Source of the DNA: Actinomycetota bacterium
GTDB lineage: Bacteria > Actinomycetota > Actinomycetes > Mycobacteriales > Mycobacteriaceae
DNA length: 8,239 nt
NCBI GenBank assembly: GCA_005787665.1
Contig: SYAB01000066.1
Location: forward strand, 1-8,239
Direction of reading: 5' to 3'
Of the stretch, positions 1 through 6,353 are shown piece by piece (position 1 is the stretch's first letter; each line of letters opens with the position of its first letter). The notes under the pieces were generated by a model. The model made no database searches. It saw nothing but the letters and a program-made list of their open reading frames with translations, and was not told where the DNA came from. Position numbers and translations under genes: made by a program.

Positions 1-1104
1 CACCGTCACGGCTTCCAGTCGGGCCAGCGGGGCGCCGAGGCAGAAGTGGATTCCCTTGCCGAAGCTCATGTGCCCCTTGCTGACCGCCCGATCGAGCCGC
101 AGTTCGTCGGGCGATTCGACATGGGCGGGGTCGCGATTGGCCGCACCCCACAACAGCAGCAGCCGGGAGTCGGCCGGCAGCGGCGTACCGGCAAGGGCGG
201 TGTCGACGACGACGTGGCGATGATGGGCACGAAACGGCGGCTCGAGGCGCACCGTCTCCTCGACGAAAGCGCCGAGAAGATCGGGGTGGGCACGCAACCG
301 GCGCTGCAGCTCAGCGTCAGCGGCCAGGATGTCCACCGCGGTGCCGAGCAACGATGCCGTGGACTCTCCGCCGGCGCTGAACAACGAGATCAAGATCATC
401 TGAGCGGTGAAACGCTCCAGACGTCCTTCGGCGCACGCGGTCGACAGCCGGCCGATCAGGTCGTCGGCCGGATCGCGCTGCGCCGCGTCCAGACGGTCGA
501 CGATGTAGTCGTTCAACTCCCCCAACGCGGCCATCGACGCGCTCACCTGCTCCTCGGACAGCAGACCGTCGAGGAGCTGCGTACTGGCGTAGCCCCAGCG
601 CGCCAATTGCGTCGAGTCGTCGTCGGGCACTCCGATGAGGCGCGCGACGATCATCATCGGCAGCCGGTTGGCCACCGCGTCCATCCACTCGATCGTCGAC
701 TCCGACGACGCTGCTTCCCAGAGCTTCTCGAAGGTTTCGGTGATCAGCGGTTGCAGTCCCTGGACCCGTTTGGCGGTGAAGTGACCGACCAGCAGCTTGC
801 GATGCACCGCATGCGGCGGATCGTCCGCGGTGGCCAGGATATGGGTCGGGCCGCCCAGACCGTCCATCGGCAGAGGATTCACCCCACGTTCGGGACTGTA
901 GGTGATCGGCCCGGTGAGATTGGACGAGAAGTCCTGCGGACGGTTGGCCGCCTCGCTGACCGCCGCCCAGCTGCTGATGAGGTAAAAGCCGGAGTCGCCG
1001 ACCCGATGGACGCCGCCTTCCGCGCGCAGCCGTGCGTACAGCGGGTACGGGTCCTGAATGGCGTCAGCGGAGAAGAACTCGGCCGGGTCGATGATGATGG
1101 TCAT
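1..1104 (-). CDS. Cytochrome P450, 3'-truncated by the window edge
   Basis: Heme-thiolate monooxygenase; 368 codons are visible and the C-terminal end, probably a few tens of residues, lies beyond the window. Visible hallmarks are an N-terminus with the typical bacterial DPYPLYARLR segment, an I-helix oxygen-activation motif AGGEST (about residues 244-249), the K-helix ExxR (E283-T-V-R286), and the heme-binding loop FGKGIHFCLG with Cys355 as the iron ligand. There is no membrane anchor, so this is a soluble bacterial-type P450 that would need a ferredoxin partner. The ATG at 1104 overlaps the upstream stop as ATGA, and only a weak GGGCGG-like ribosome site precedes it, so coupling is likely. 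In the I-helix, Ser248 sits where most P450s carry the catalytic Thr, with Thr249 next to it. Assignment to the P450 superfamily is secure. Substrate and CYP family are unknown. A role connected with hydrogenase is suggested only by operon position. Confidence 0.96.
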   Translation of the reverse strand, partial: MTIIIDPAEFFSADAIQDPYPLYARLRAEGGVHRVGDSGFYLISSWAAVSEAANRPQDFSSNLTGPITYSPERGVNPLPMDGLGGPTHILATADDPPHAVHRKLLVGHFTAKRVQGLQPLITETFEKLWEAASSESTIEWMDAVANRLPMMIVARLIGVPDDDSTQLARWGYASTQLLDGLLSEEQVSASMAALGELNDYIVDRLDAAQRDPADDLIGRLSTACAEGRLERFTAQMILISLFSAGGESTASLLGTAVDILAADAELQRRLRAHPDLLGAFVEETVRLEPPFRAHHRHVVVDTALAGTPLPADSRLLLLWGAANRDPAHVESPDELRLDRAVSKGHMSFGKGIHFCLGAPLARLEAVTV

Positions 1105-1937
1105 CGACCGCCCAACACCAGCCCCGGGTCGAACGTCGCCCGCGCCGCGACCGACGCGGCGGCCGCGGCCACGATGAGGGCGGGGACATCGTCATAACCC
1201 TTGGGAAAGACGATCTCGGCGCTGTCGGGGCCGTCCCGGTGGGCCATCAGCCAGTCGTAGAGCAGCCAATCCAACGCGCAGGTGGTCGCCATCGGGTCGG
1301 CTTCGGGCAGGCCGGCCGACGTCACGACGGTCCGTAGGGCGTCGCGGTGTTCGGTGCGGGCACCCTCCTTGTTGGCCCCGGAGCTATCGAACATCAGCAT
1401 CGACAAGGTCAGCGGAAACCGTTGCCCGGCTTCGGTTCGCACCACCCAGCGCCCCCCCTGCCAGGGCTTGTCCGGGTCCATCTGATGGAACTCGCCGTAC
1501 CCGCCGACGACGCCGGGTTCGGGGTCGTCGAGTTCGCCGTCGAACGGAGCCGGGCCGAGCAGACCCAGGGGCTGACGTGCCCGGATGGAGAACAACGCCG
1601 CCGTCCCGACGATCTTGCCGGCCCGCAGGTCGGCGACCAGCCCCGTCTTCTCCAGTGCCGCAGCGTATTCGAAGCACAACCGGTCGCACATGCGGTGCAG
1701 TTCGAGGAGGTCGTCGCGCTCGGCGGCGTCGGCCGGGCCGCGGCCGCCGCCGAGGATCTCCCCGAAACGTTCCGCGGCGATGATCAGCGCGTCGTCGAGA
1801 GCTTCCAGGTGGGTGGCGACCAGCCGGTCCGGCTCGTCATCGTCGACGACGAGGGACTGCAATGAGGTGGGCGCCCCGGTCGGGGTGGCCCAGTAGAAGC
1901 CGATCTGACCGTCGGACTGGACAATCCGCGGTCTCAT
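1101..1937 (-). CDS. Conserved hypothetical protein of the hydrogenase operon (278 aa)
   Basis: I do not recognise a domain family. The predicted protein is soluble, acidic in its first half, with no signal peptide and no convincing membrane helix; the Ala-rich stretch near residues 252-266 reads more like a packed or amphipathic helix. An N-terminal strand-like segment (IGFYWATPTG) is followed by a long helical region (about residues 36-100), then a Gly/Pro-rich part and a beta-like stretch (about 163-184). Cysteines are few (84, 88, 220); Cys84 and Cys88 form a CxxxC pair in a helix, too little to claim a metal site. The ATG at 1937 is chosen because it overlaps the previous stop as ATGA and has a strong GGAGG five bases upstream (1947-1943). 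The reading frame stays open upstream to 2141, but that part lies inside the propeller gene. The gene ends overlapping the P450 start. Function unknown; the position suggests an accessory protein for the hydrogenase. Confidence 0.85.
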   Translation of the reverse strand: MRPRIVQSDGQIGFYWATPTGAPTSLQSLVVDDDEPDRLVATHLEALDDALIIAAERFGEILGGGRGPADAAERDDLLELHRMCDRLCFEYAAALEKTGLVADLRAGKIVGTAALFSIRARQPLGLLGPAPFDGELDDPEPGVVGGYGEFHQMDPDKPWQGGRWVVRTEAGQRFPLTLSMLMFDSSGANKEGARTEHRDALRTVVTSAGLPEADPMATTCALDWLLYDWLMAHRDGPDSAEIVFPKGYDDVPALIVAAAAASVAARATFDPGLVLGGR

Positions 1938-3133
1938 GCGCCCCTCCGCCAGATCATCACCCGGTTGTTGCCGGAGTCCGCGACAGCCAGGGTGTCCCCG
2001 TGCAGCGACAGTCCGTACGGCCAGCACAGGGTGTTGCGCAACACCGAGGTCCAGCGGTTCTCGCCGTTGGACCTGAAGTCGGGTTGGGCCAGAACGTGCG
2101 CCGCTCCAGCTCCGATGGGGCCATCGGGCACGCCATCCCACAGCAGAATCCGATTGTTGGCGGTGTCGGCGACCGCCAGCCGTTCAGAGTCTGCGGACCC
2201 GTCGAGACACACCGCATACGGGAAACGCATGCGGTCCGCTGTGTGCGGGCCGTACGGCCATTCCTCGGCGCTGGTGAAATCCGGCTGGCCGATCACTAGA
2301 TCGGCGGGCCGGTCGGAGTCAGGCTGCGGTGACCAGCCCAGTAGCCGATGATCGCCGGCGTCGGCGACCAGAAGCAGGTCATCCCGGCCGGCGATGTCAT
2401 GCGCCCAACGGAAGCTGTCCGGTCCGGCCGGCCCGCCCCGGTTCTCCGCATGGGATACCGCATCAGGCTGGCCCAGGATGACGTCGGCCGGTTGATCGGC
2501 GGCAGGGATGCCGTTGTGCCAGCCCAGAACCCGCCGGTTTCCGGTGTCGGCGACCCAGAAGCTGGTGCCGACCATCGCGATCCCGAAGGGCCAGTAGAAG
2601 CTGGTCGCCGAGCAGTCCCCACCACGATTCACCTCGACCGAGCCGGCGTCCGGTTGGCCGATCACGCGGTCAGGCGGCACGTCGCTGGCAGTCGGCACGT
2701 TGTCCCACAGCAGGATTCGATGGTGCCAGGCGTCGGCGACGACCAGCGCGCCGTCGTGCACCAGCACGCCGGTCGGCAGGTGCATCCCACGCTCCGGTCC
2801 GCGCCCGCCGGCGGCAGGTCCCTCGGTCTGGCCGTCGGGTTGGCCCAGCACGATGTCGGCCGGCTGCTCATCGCTGTCCGGGATGCCGTGCCAGATCAGC
2901 ACCCGGTGGTTTCCGCTGTCTGCGACCACCAGATGCTCGTCGGAGACGAACACTCCGCGGGGGGAGTACATCCAGGCCATCGACGGTTGCGCGGCGGGCA
3001 GGGCAAGGCCTCCCGGCGCCGGTGCACCCAGCCACACGTGCGGCTCCCAGCCATCAGACAGATCCACCTCGGCGACCGGGTCGGGACGGGTGCCGACACC
3101 GCTGATGTTGTGCCGGACGGTGTAGCGGCTCAC
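1934..3133 (-). CDS. NHL-repeat beta-propeller protein (399 aa)
   Basis: The protein is built from six sequence repeats of 62-64 residues. The core of each reads V-A-D-x-x-x-[HN]-R-[VIL]-[LM]-x-W; the Asp of this core falls at about residues 72, 134, 196, 259, 323 and 386. Five units are followed by a [GA]QPD motif (about residues 97, 159, 221, 282 and 349), and the sixth ends the protein. This is the pattern of NHL propellers, and six units would close a six-bladed ring. No signal peptide or membrane segment is visible, so it is probably cytoplasmic. Propellers of this kind usually act as binding scaffolds, and a role in assembling or docking the hydrogenase is inference from position. The GTG at 3133 is chosen because it overlaps the previous stop as GTGA; the frame extends to 3247 but only inside the upstream gene, and no other good start precedes repeat 1. 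The ribosome site is weak, consistent with coupling. Confidence 0.9.
   Translation of the reverse strand: MSRYTVRHNISGVGTRPDPVAEVDLSDGWEPHVWLGAPAPGGLALPAAQPSMAWMYSPRGVFVSDEHLVVADSGNHRVLIWHGIPDSDEQPADIVLGQPDGQTEGPAAGGRGPERGMHLPTGVLVHDGALVVADAWHHRILLWDNVPTASDVPPDRVIGQPDAGSVEVNRGGDCSATSFYWPFGIAMVGTSFWVADTGNRRVLGWHNGIPAADQPADVILGQPDAVSHAENRGGPAGPDSFRWAHDIAGRDDLLLVADAGDHRLLGWSPQPDSDRPADLVIGQPDFTSAEEWPYGPHTADRMRFPYAVCLDGSADSERLAVADTANNRILLWDGVPDGPIGAGAAHVLAQPDFRSNGENRWTSVLRNTLCWPYGLSLHGDTLAVADSGNNRVMIWRRGA
1943..1947 (-). promoter_or_regulatory. Strong Shine-Dalgarno for the 278-aa gene
   Basis: GGAGG followed by five bases and then the ATG at 1937. It lies inside the last codons of the propeller gene and decides the start of the downstream gene against the longer open frame reaching 2141. 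Confidence 0.75.
1964..2979 (-). repeat. Six tandem NHL coding repeats, about 190 bp period
   Basis: The propeller gene carries six in-frame units whose VADxxx[HN]R cores recur every 186-192 bp, five followed by a [GA]QPD codon block. The units have diverged in sequence and are visible mainly at the protein level, indicating old internal duplication rather than a recent satellite-like expansion. Boundaries are approximate. Confidence 0.75.
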
Positions 3134-4005
3134 CCGACGCGCACCCAGACCTCGCCGTCGTCCACCCGCAGCGGCAACTGCTCGAGTTGGGCGCCAGGGG
3201 CGCTGAGACACTCCCCCGAACTCGCGTCGTAGCAGAACCCGTGCCATGGGCAGGTGAGCGTGCCGTTACTGAGGTCCAGCATCGCGTCATTGAGCGGCAG
3301 AGCCTCGTGTGCACACTCGTTGCGGTAGGCCGAGAGCCGCTGGCCGAGATTGACGATGATGACCTCCAGGGAGCGGCCGTTGTGGGTCACCGTCGCCACC
3401 GAGATGTCGTCGAGCGCCAGTTCGCCGGCCGGACCGATCCGGGCCCACCCCTCGGCCGCGGGGTCGCGGCCGATACGCAGCGACTCCAACGGGATCAGCG
3501 TCGGCGTCGGCTCGGTGGCCACCACCTCGACCGCGGTGATCGCCGGAACACCCTGTACCAGTGCCTCTTCCACCAGGTTGCGCAGCGTTACCGAGGACAT
3601 CGAGCAGCCGTTGCAGGCACCCTCGAGCCGGACGAATGCCGTCCCGTCCTCGACCCGCACCAGGGATACGTCGCCGCCGTGGCTGTGCAGCTGGGGGCGG
3701 ACGGTATCGAGCACCTGCCCGGCGTGGGTCACCGGGTCGGGACGAATGATGCCGTGCAGCGACAGCAACAGACGCACCGCCGGATCGTCGACCACCTCGA
3801 ACAGCACCGCCCGGGCGCTCTCGTCGGCGCGCATTGCCCGGACCAGGGTGACCAGTCCGGCCCGGTGAACCGCCTCCACAGCGGCCTTGAGTTCCTCGGC
3901 GGCCGCCCGCGCGGCCGGGTCGAGCCCCTCCAGTGCCGAGACGGCGTCGTCGACACGTGCGGCGAGTTCCTCGAATGTCGCGTCCGCGGTGGACGGCTCA
4001 GTCAT
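3130..4005 (-). CDS. NifU C-terminal domain / Rieske [2Fe-2S] fusion protein (291 aa)
   Basis: Three parts are visible. Residues 1 to about 85 form a helical, Ala/Glu-rich region of unknown role. About 90-165 is an Nfu/NifU C-terminal domain with the CxxC scaffold motif CNGC (Cys131, Cys134) after a HSHGGDVSLV segment; in the family this pair binds or transfers an Fe-S cluster, usually at a dimer interface. About 185-290 is a Rieske ferredoxin domain with C231-A-H233 and C252-P-W-H255, the full two-Cys, two-His ligand set of a [2Fe-2S] cluster. No signal peptide is present, so it is cytoplasmic. The ATG at 4005 overlaps the previous stop by 8 nt and has a strong purine-rich GAGGGGGAGGG ribosome site. 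With its partners, it could insert clusters into the small subunit or carry electrons from the enzyme; the sequence cannot choose. Ferredoxin-type oxygenase partners, including the P450 downstream, are another possibility. Confidence 0.93.
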   Translation of the reverse strand: MTEPSTADATFEELAARVDDAVSALEGLDPAARAAAEELKAAVEAVHRAGLVTLVRAMRADESARAVLFEVVDDPAVRLLLSLHGIIRPDPVTHAGQVLDTVRPQLHSHGGDVSLVRVEDGTAFVRLEGACNGCSMSSVTLRNLVEEALVQGVPAITAVEVVATEPTPTLIPLESLRIGRDPAAEGWARIGPAGELALDDISVATVTHNGRSLEVIIVNLGQRLSAYRNECAHEALPLNDAMLDLSNGTLTCPWHGFCYDASSGECLSAPGAQLEQLPLRVDDGEVWVRVG

Positions 4006-5242
4006 CGCCCTCCCCCTCGGTGCGGGTCAGTGCGGACTGGCGGGCGATTTCGTCGAGCACACCGCGCACCGTGCGGACCGCATCGTGGTCACCGAGTTCC
4101 TCGAAAAGGAACCTGGCCTCATACAGCTTGGCCTTCGCCTGATCGAAGTCACCGAGATGAGCCAGCACATTGCCCTGGTTGGCCAGCACCCGCGCCCGAC
4201 CCGTCGGGTCGGTATCGCGATCACGCGCGGCCAGCACCGCCTCGTAGAGTTCGACCGCCTCGACCAGATTGTCGACCTGGTGGCTGGACGGTGTGTAAAC
4301 CAGGGAATTGGCCAGGTTGAGCTGAACGCTCGCCCACTGCTCGGGATAGTCCTCCGGGGTGTAGACCTTCAACGCCGATCGCAGCGACTGGGCTGCCACG
4401 CCGAGTCGCAGCTGGTCGGAGGCCTCAGTCATGGGCATGGTCAGATACGCGGTCGCGAGGTTGGCGTGGGCTGAGGCCCACAGCAGCGGCGCCTCATCGC
4501 GCAACACCAGCTGTAGCGCCGAATGGTAATGCGGCACAGCGCGGTTCAGCATATCCGGCCGGTCGCCGGCCTGCTCGTGCAGCAGCCCGGCCAAAGTCAG
4601 ATGCAGTTCGGCTCGAGCCAGACGCAGACCGTCGGCACCCTCCATCGCCCGCAGCGCTCGTTCAAACCGCGCGGCGGCGTCAGCGCCGCCGGCGTCGGCG
4701 ACGATCGACGCCGACGCGCCGGTCAGCACTCCACTCAGCGGATCAGACACTCCCGCGGCCGCTTCAGCTGCGCGATCCAATGCCGCGACGGCCGACTCCG
4801 GGTCGCCGGCATCCAGTGCCGCACCAGCGTGCGCCGAACCGGCCACGGCCGCCAGTTCGCCGGTGAGGGTGCCCAGTTCCGGCGGAGTGTCGGTGCGGCC
4901 GAGCGCGAACAGCACGACATCCACCATGACCGCGAATTCGCCCAGCAGTGAGCGCAGCTCGTCAGGATCCTCGGCGTCGGGGTCCATCACGAATCGGTTG
5001 TAACGGCTGATCGGATCCGAACCGGTCAGTTCGGCCAGCGCCCCCTCGCGATCACCGGCCAACGCCAGCTGATGAGCCCTCAGCTCAGCGGGCCAGTCGG
5101 GAATCTGGCCGGCCAGCAGCGCGGTGCGGGCCGCCTCGGTGTCCGGTGAGGCCGGCACCAGCAGATAGCCGACCGGCAGCGGGAAGGCACCGAGCGGTTG
5201 CGGCCGGACGGCGAGCACGGCCGGGTCCAGCAGGTCGTTCAC
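3998..5242 (-). CDS. Tetratricopeptide-repeat (TPR) protein (414 aa)
   Basis: The protein is almost entirely helical. TPR-like helix pairs are clearest in the C-terminal half: about residues 207-245, 250-292, 303-340 (WASVQLNLANSLVYTPS, then a VEAVELYEAVL helix) and 348-383 (RVLANQGNVLAHLGDFDQAK). A degenerate Ala-rich pair lies near 130-200. The first 115 residues show no clear TPR signature and may form a separate domain; they carry the PLGAFPLPVGYLLVP segment and are not a signal peptide. TPR superhelices bind partner proteins, so a scaffold or chaperone role in hydrogenase assembly is a reasonable inference, but no enzymatic motif is visible. The GTG start at 5242 follows a good AAGGAGA ribosome site at suitable spacing, 16 bp after the previous stop. 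Its end overlaps the NifU/Rieske start by 8 nt. TPR assignment is fairly secure; the partner is unknown. Confidence 0.9.
   Translation of the reverse strand: MNDLLDPAVLAVRPQPLGAFPLPVGYLLVPASPDTEAARTALLAGQIPDWPAELRAHQLALAGDREGALAELTGSDPISRYNRFVMDPDAEDPDELRSLLGEFAVMVDVVLFALGRTDTPPELGTLTGELAAVAGSAHAGAALDAGDPESAVAALDRAAEAAAGVSDPLSGVLTGASASIVADAGGADAAARFERALRAMEGADGLRLARAELHLTLAGLLHEQAGDRPDMLNRAVPHYHSALQLVLRDEAPLLWASAHANLATAYLTMPMTEASDQLRLGVAAQSLRSALKVYTPEDYPEQWASVQLNLANSLVYTPSSHQVDNLVEAVELYEAVLAARDRDTDPTGRARVLANQGNVLAHLGDFDQAKAKLYEARFLFEELGDHDAVRTVRGVLDEIARQSALTRTEGEGDD
4006..4018 (-). promoter_or_regulatory. Purine-rich Shine-Dalgarno for the NifU/Rieske gene
   Basis: A GAGGGGGAGGGCG run immediately precedes the ATG at 4005, within the Glu/Gly/Asp-coding end of the TPR gene. 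With the 8-nt overlap it supports re-initiation on this ATG. Confidence 0.65.
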
Positions 5243-5245
5243 AGC

Positions 5246-5252
5246 TCTCCTT
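5246..5252 (-). promoter_or_regulatory. Shine-Dalgarno for the TPR gene GTG start
   Basis: AAGGAGA lies a few bases before GTG at 5242, in the 16-bp gap after the small-protein gene. It is the reason for accepting this non-ATG start. Confidence 0.75.
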
Positions 5253-5258
5253 GTCGTC

Positions 5259-5513
5259 TCATCCGTGGAGGGGTCCGCGGATGTCGCGCTCGGCGGCGCG
5301 CTTGATCAGGTCCGCGGCCAGTTCGGCGCGGGCCTTGGTGCGATGGGTGTGAATCCGTTTGCGGACCACACCGTCGGCGAAGACGACCACGATCTCCACC
5401 GCCCACTGGCCGCGATCCTCCACCACCACGGTCTGCACGTCCAGCGCATCGTCGGCTGAACTGTGCGGACGTACCGTGGTTTTGGGTCGCGGCGGTTCTG
5501 TCATCGCGATCAC
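5259..5513 (-). CDS. Small conserved hypothetical protein (about 84 aa)
   Basis: I do not recognise the family. After a polar, Pro-rich start come two or three predicted beta strands (VQTVVVED, then WAVEIVVVFADG and VRKRIHTHR) followed by a C-terminal helix (about residues 59-76, rich in Ala, Leu and Lys/Arg), giving a compact beta-beta-alpha pattern. There are no cysteines, so it is not an iron-sulfur protein. The GTG at 5513 overlaps the protease stop as GTGA. An ATG at 5504, giving an 81-residue protein beginning MTEPP, is an equally plausible start, with GGAAG ten bases upstream of it. That the frame is a real gene is supported by its snug fit between the protease and TPR genes and by protein-like composition. 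Its place beside the protease suggests a small accessory factor, but this is inference. Confidence 0.8.
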   Translation of the reverse strand: MIAMTEPPRPKTTVRPHSSADDALDVQTVVVEDRGQWAVEIVVVFADGVVRKRIHTHRTKARAELAADLIKRAAERDIRGPLHG

Positions 5514-6328
5514 GCTTCCAGCGATATCCGCAGCGCCTTGTGCTCGTCGTCCCAGAGGGCGGCCCGGGTTCCGGCCACGACGCGGTCACCGAGGATCTCG
5601 CGCACCAGAACCGCGCGGTCCCCGGCGACGTTGCGCTGCTTGAGCAGCAGACCACCGCTGCTGGGGCCGCGCAACGGGAACAGCCACAGTTGACCGTCCC
5701 GGATCACCGCGGCGCAGGCATCGGACGGGAAGCGGGTGCCCGCCAGCGCCGCATCCATTCTCAGGTAGCCCTCGTCGGTGATCTGCACCTGGCTGTCGCG
5801 GTCGGCCCGGGGACGCAGCGGAGCCAGGTAGTCACGCTCGATCAGCTCGATCACCTGCTCCATCGCGGCCTGGACCGGATCGGAGAGTTCGGCGCCGAGA
5901 TCGACCGAGGCGACCTCGATGAGGAACACGGTGATGTCGGTCGGACAGGCGTCGGCGAGTGCCCAGCGAGCGAAGGCGATCGCGTGATCCCACCGGAACG
6001 CGTGGGTGTGCAGACCCTCGAGCGGGGGCAGTTCGCCGAGTTCCTCGCCGGGAACCCGATACAGCGTCCCGGGGGCCGCCCCGGTGGCCGCGGCATCGAC
6101 GATCACCACCTGCGCGGCTCCCCGCATCTGGAAGGCGACGTCCATACCGGCTGTTCCGCCGTCGACCAACCGCGCACCGGTGGGGACCCCGCGATCCCAC
6201 AGGTGGCGGACGAGCACCGGGCCCACGCCGTCGTCGCCGCGCAACAGGTTGCCGCAGCCGACCACGAGCACCGCGCAGCCGGGCGGTTCAAGATCCAGCT
6301 CCGAGGCCGGCGTGACCTCTTCAGTCAC
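5510..6328 (-). CDS. Hydrogenase maturation protease (M52/HupD-HybD family) with C-terminal extension (272 aa)
   Basis: The first 165 or so residues match the endopeptidase that trims the large-subunit C-terminus after nickel insertion. They carry GCGNLLRGDDGVG (about 24-36), the family G-x-G-N-x-L-x-x-D-[DE]-G-x-G motif. By comparison with E. coli HybD, the nickel-sensing residues would be Asp33, Asp56 in the DGGT motif, and His107 or His109. The family is usually about 150-200 residues. Here roughly 95 extra residues (about 178-272) form a second domain with LWLFPLRG and GGLLLKQRNVAGDRAVLV segments. The frame is open upstream to 6409 inside the large-subunit gene. The GTG at 6328, 25 bp after that gene's stop, is the first suitable in-frame start, although its ribosome site is weak; an ATG at 6339 is out of frame. 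The substrate is almost certainly the large subunit encoded just upstream. The function of the C-terminal domain is unknown. Confidence 0.93.
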   Translation of the reverse strand: MTEEVTPASELDLEPPGCAVLVVGCGNLLRGDDGVGPVLVRHLWDRGVPTGARLVDGGTAGMDVAFQMRGAAQVVIVDAAATGAAPGTLYRVPGEELGELPPLEGLHTHAFRWDHAIAFARWALADACPTDITVFLIEVASVDLGAELSDPVQAAMEQVIELIERDYLAPLRPRADRDSQVQITDEGYLRMDAALAGTRFPSDACAAVIRDGQLWLFPLRGPSSGGLLLKQRNVAGDRAVLVREILGDRVVAGTRAALWDDEHKALRISLEA

Positions 6329-6353
6329 CCGCAGCCCATCCCGTGGGGACCTC

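Noticed and set aside
46..1197. Long plus-strand open frame of 383 codons
   Set aside because: It is antisense to the P450, whose minus-strand frame holds the heme, ExxR and I-helix motifs. The plus-strand translation is Arg/Gln/Gly-rich with no recognisable domain, typical of a GC-rich shadow frame.
1938..2141. N-terminal extension of the 278-aa protein to 2141
   Set aside because: The extra part overlaps the last NHL units in another frame, is Arg/Gly-rich and non-protein-like, and a strong ribosome site sits before ATG 1937.
1964..2979. Periodic repeats suggesting a CRISPR array or minisatellite
   Set aside because: The period is about 190 bp, the units are diverged, in frame and explained by NHL propeller blades.
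3134..3247. N-terminal extension of the propeller protein to 3247
   Set aside because: This stretch encodes the Rieske domain end in the correct frame. The extension is Arg-rich, and the GTGA junction at 3133 gives a better start.
3187..4320. Plus-strand open frame of 377 codons
   Set aside because: It lies opposite the NifU/Rieske and TPR genes, with His/Arg-rich low-quality sequence and no domain.
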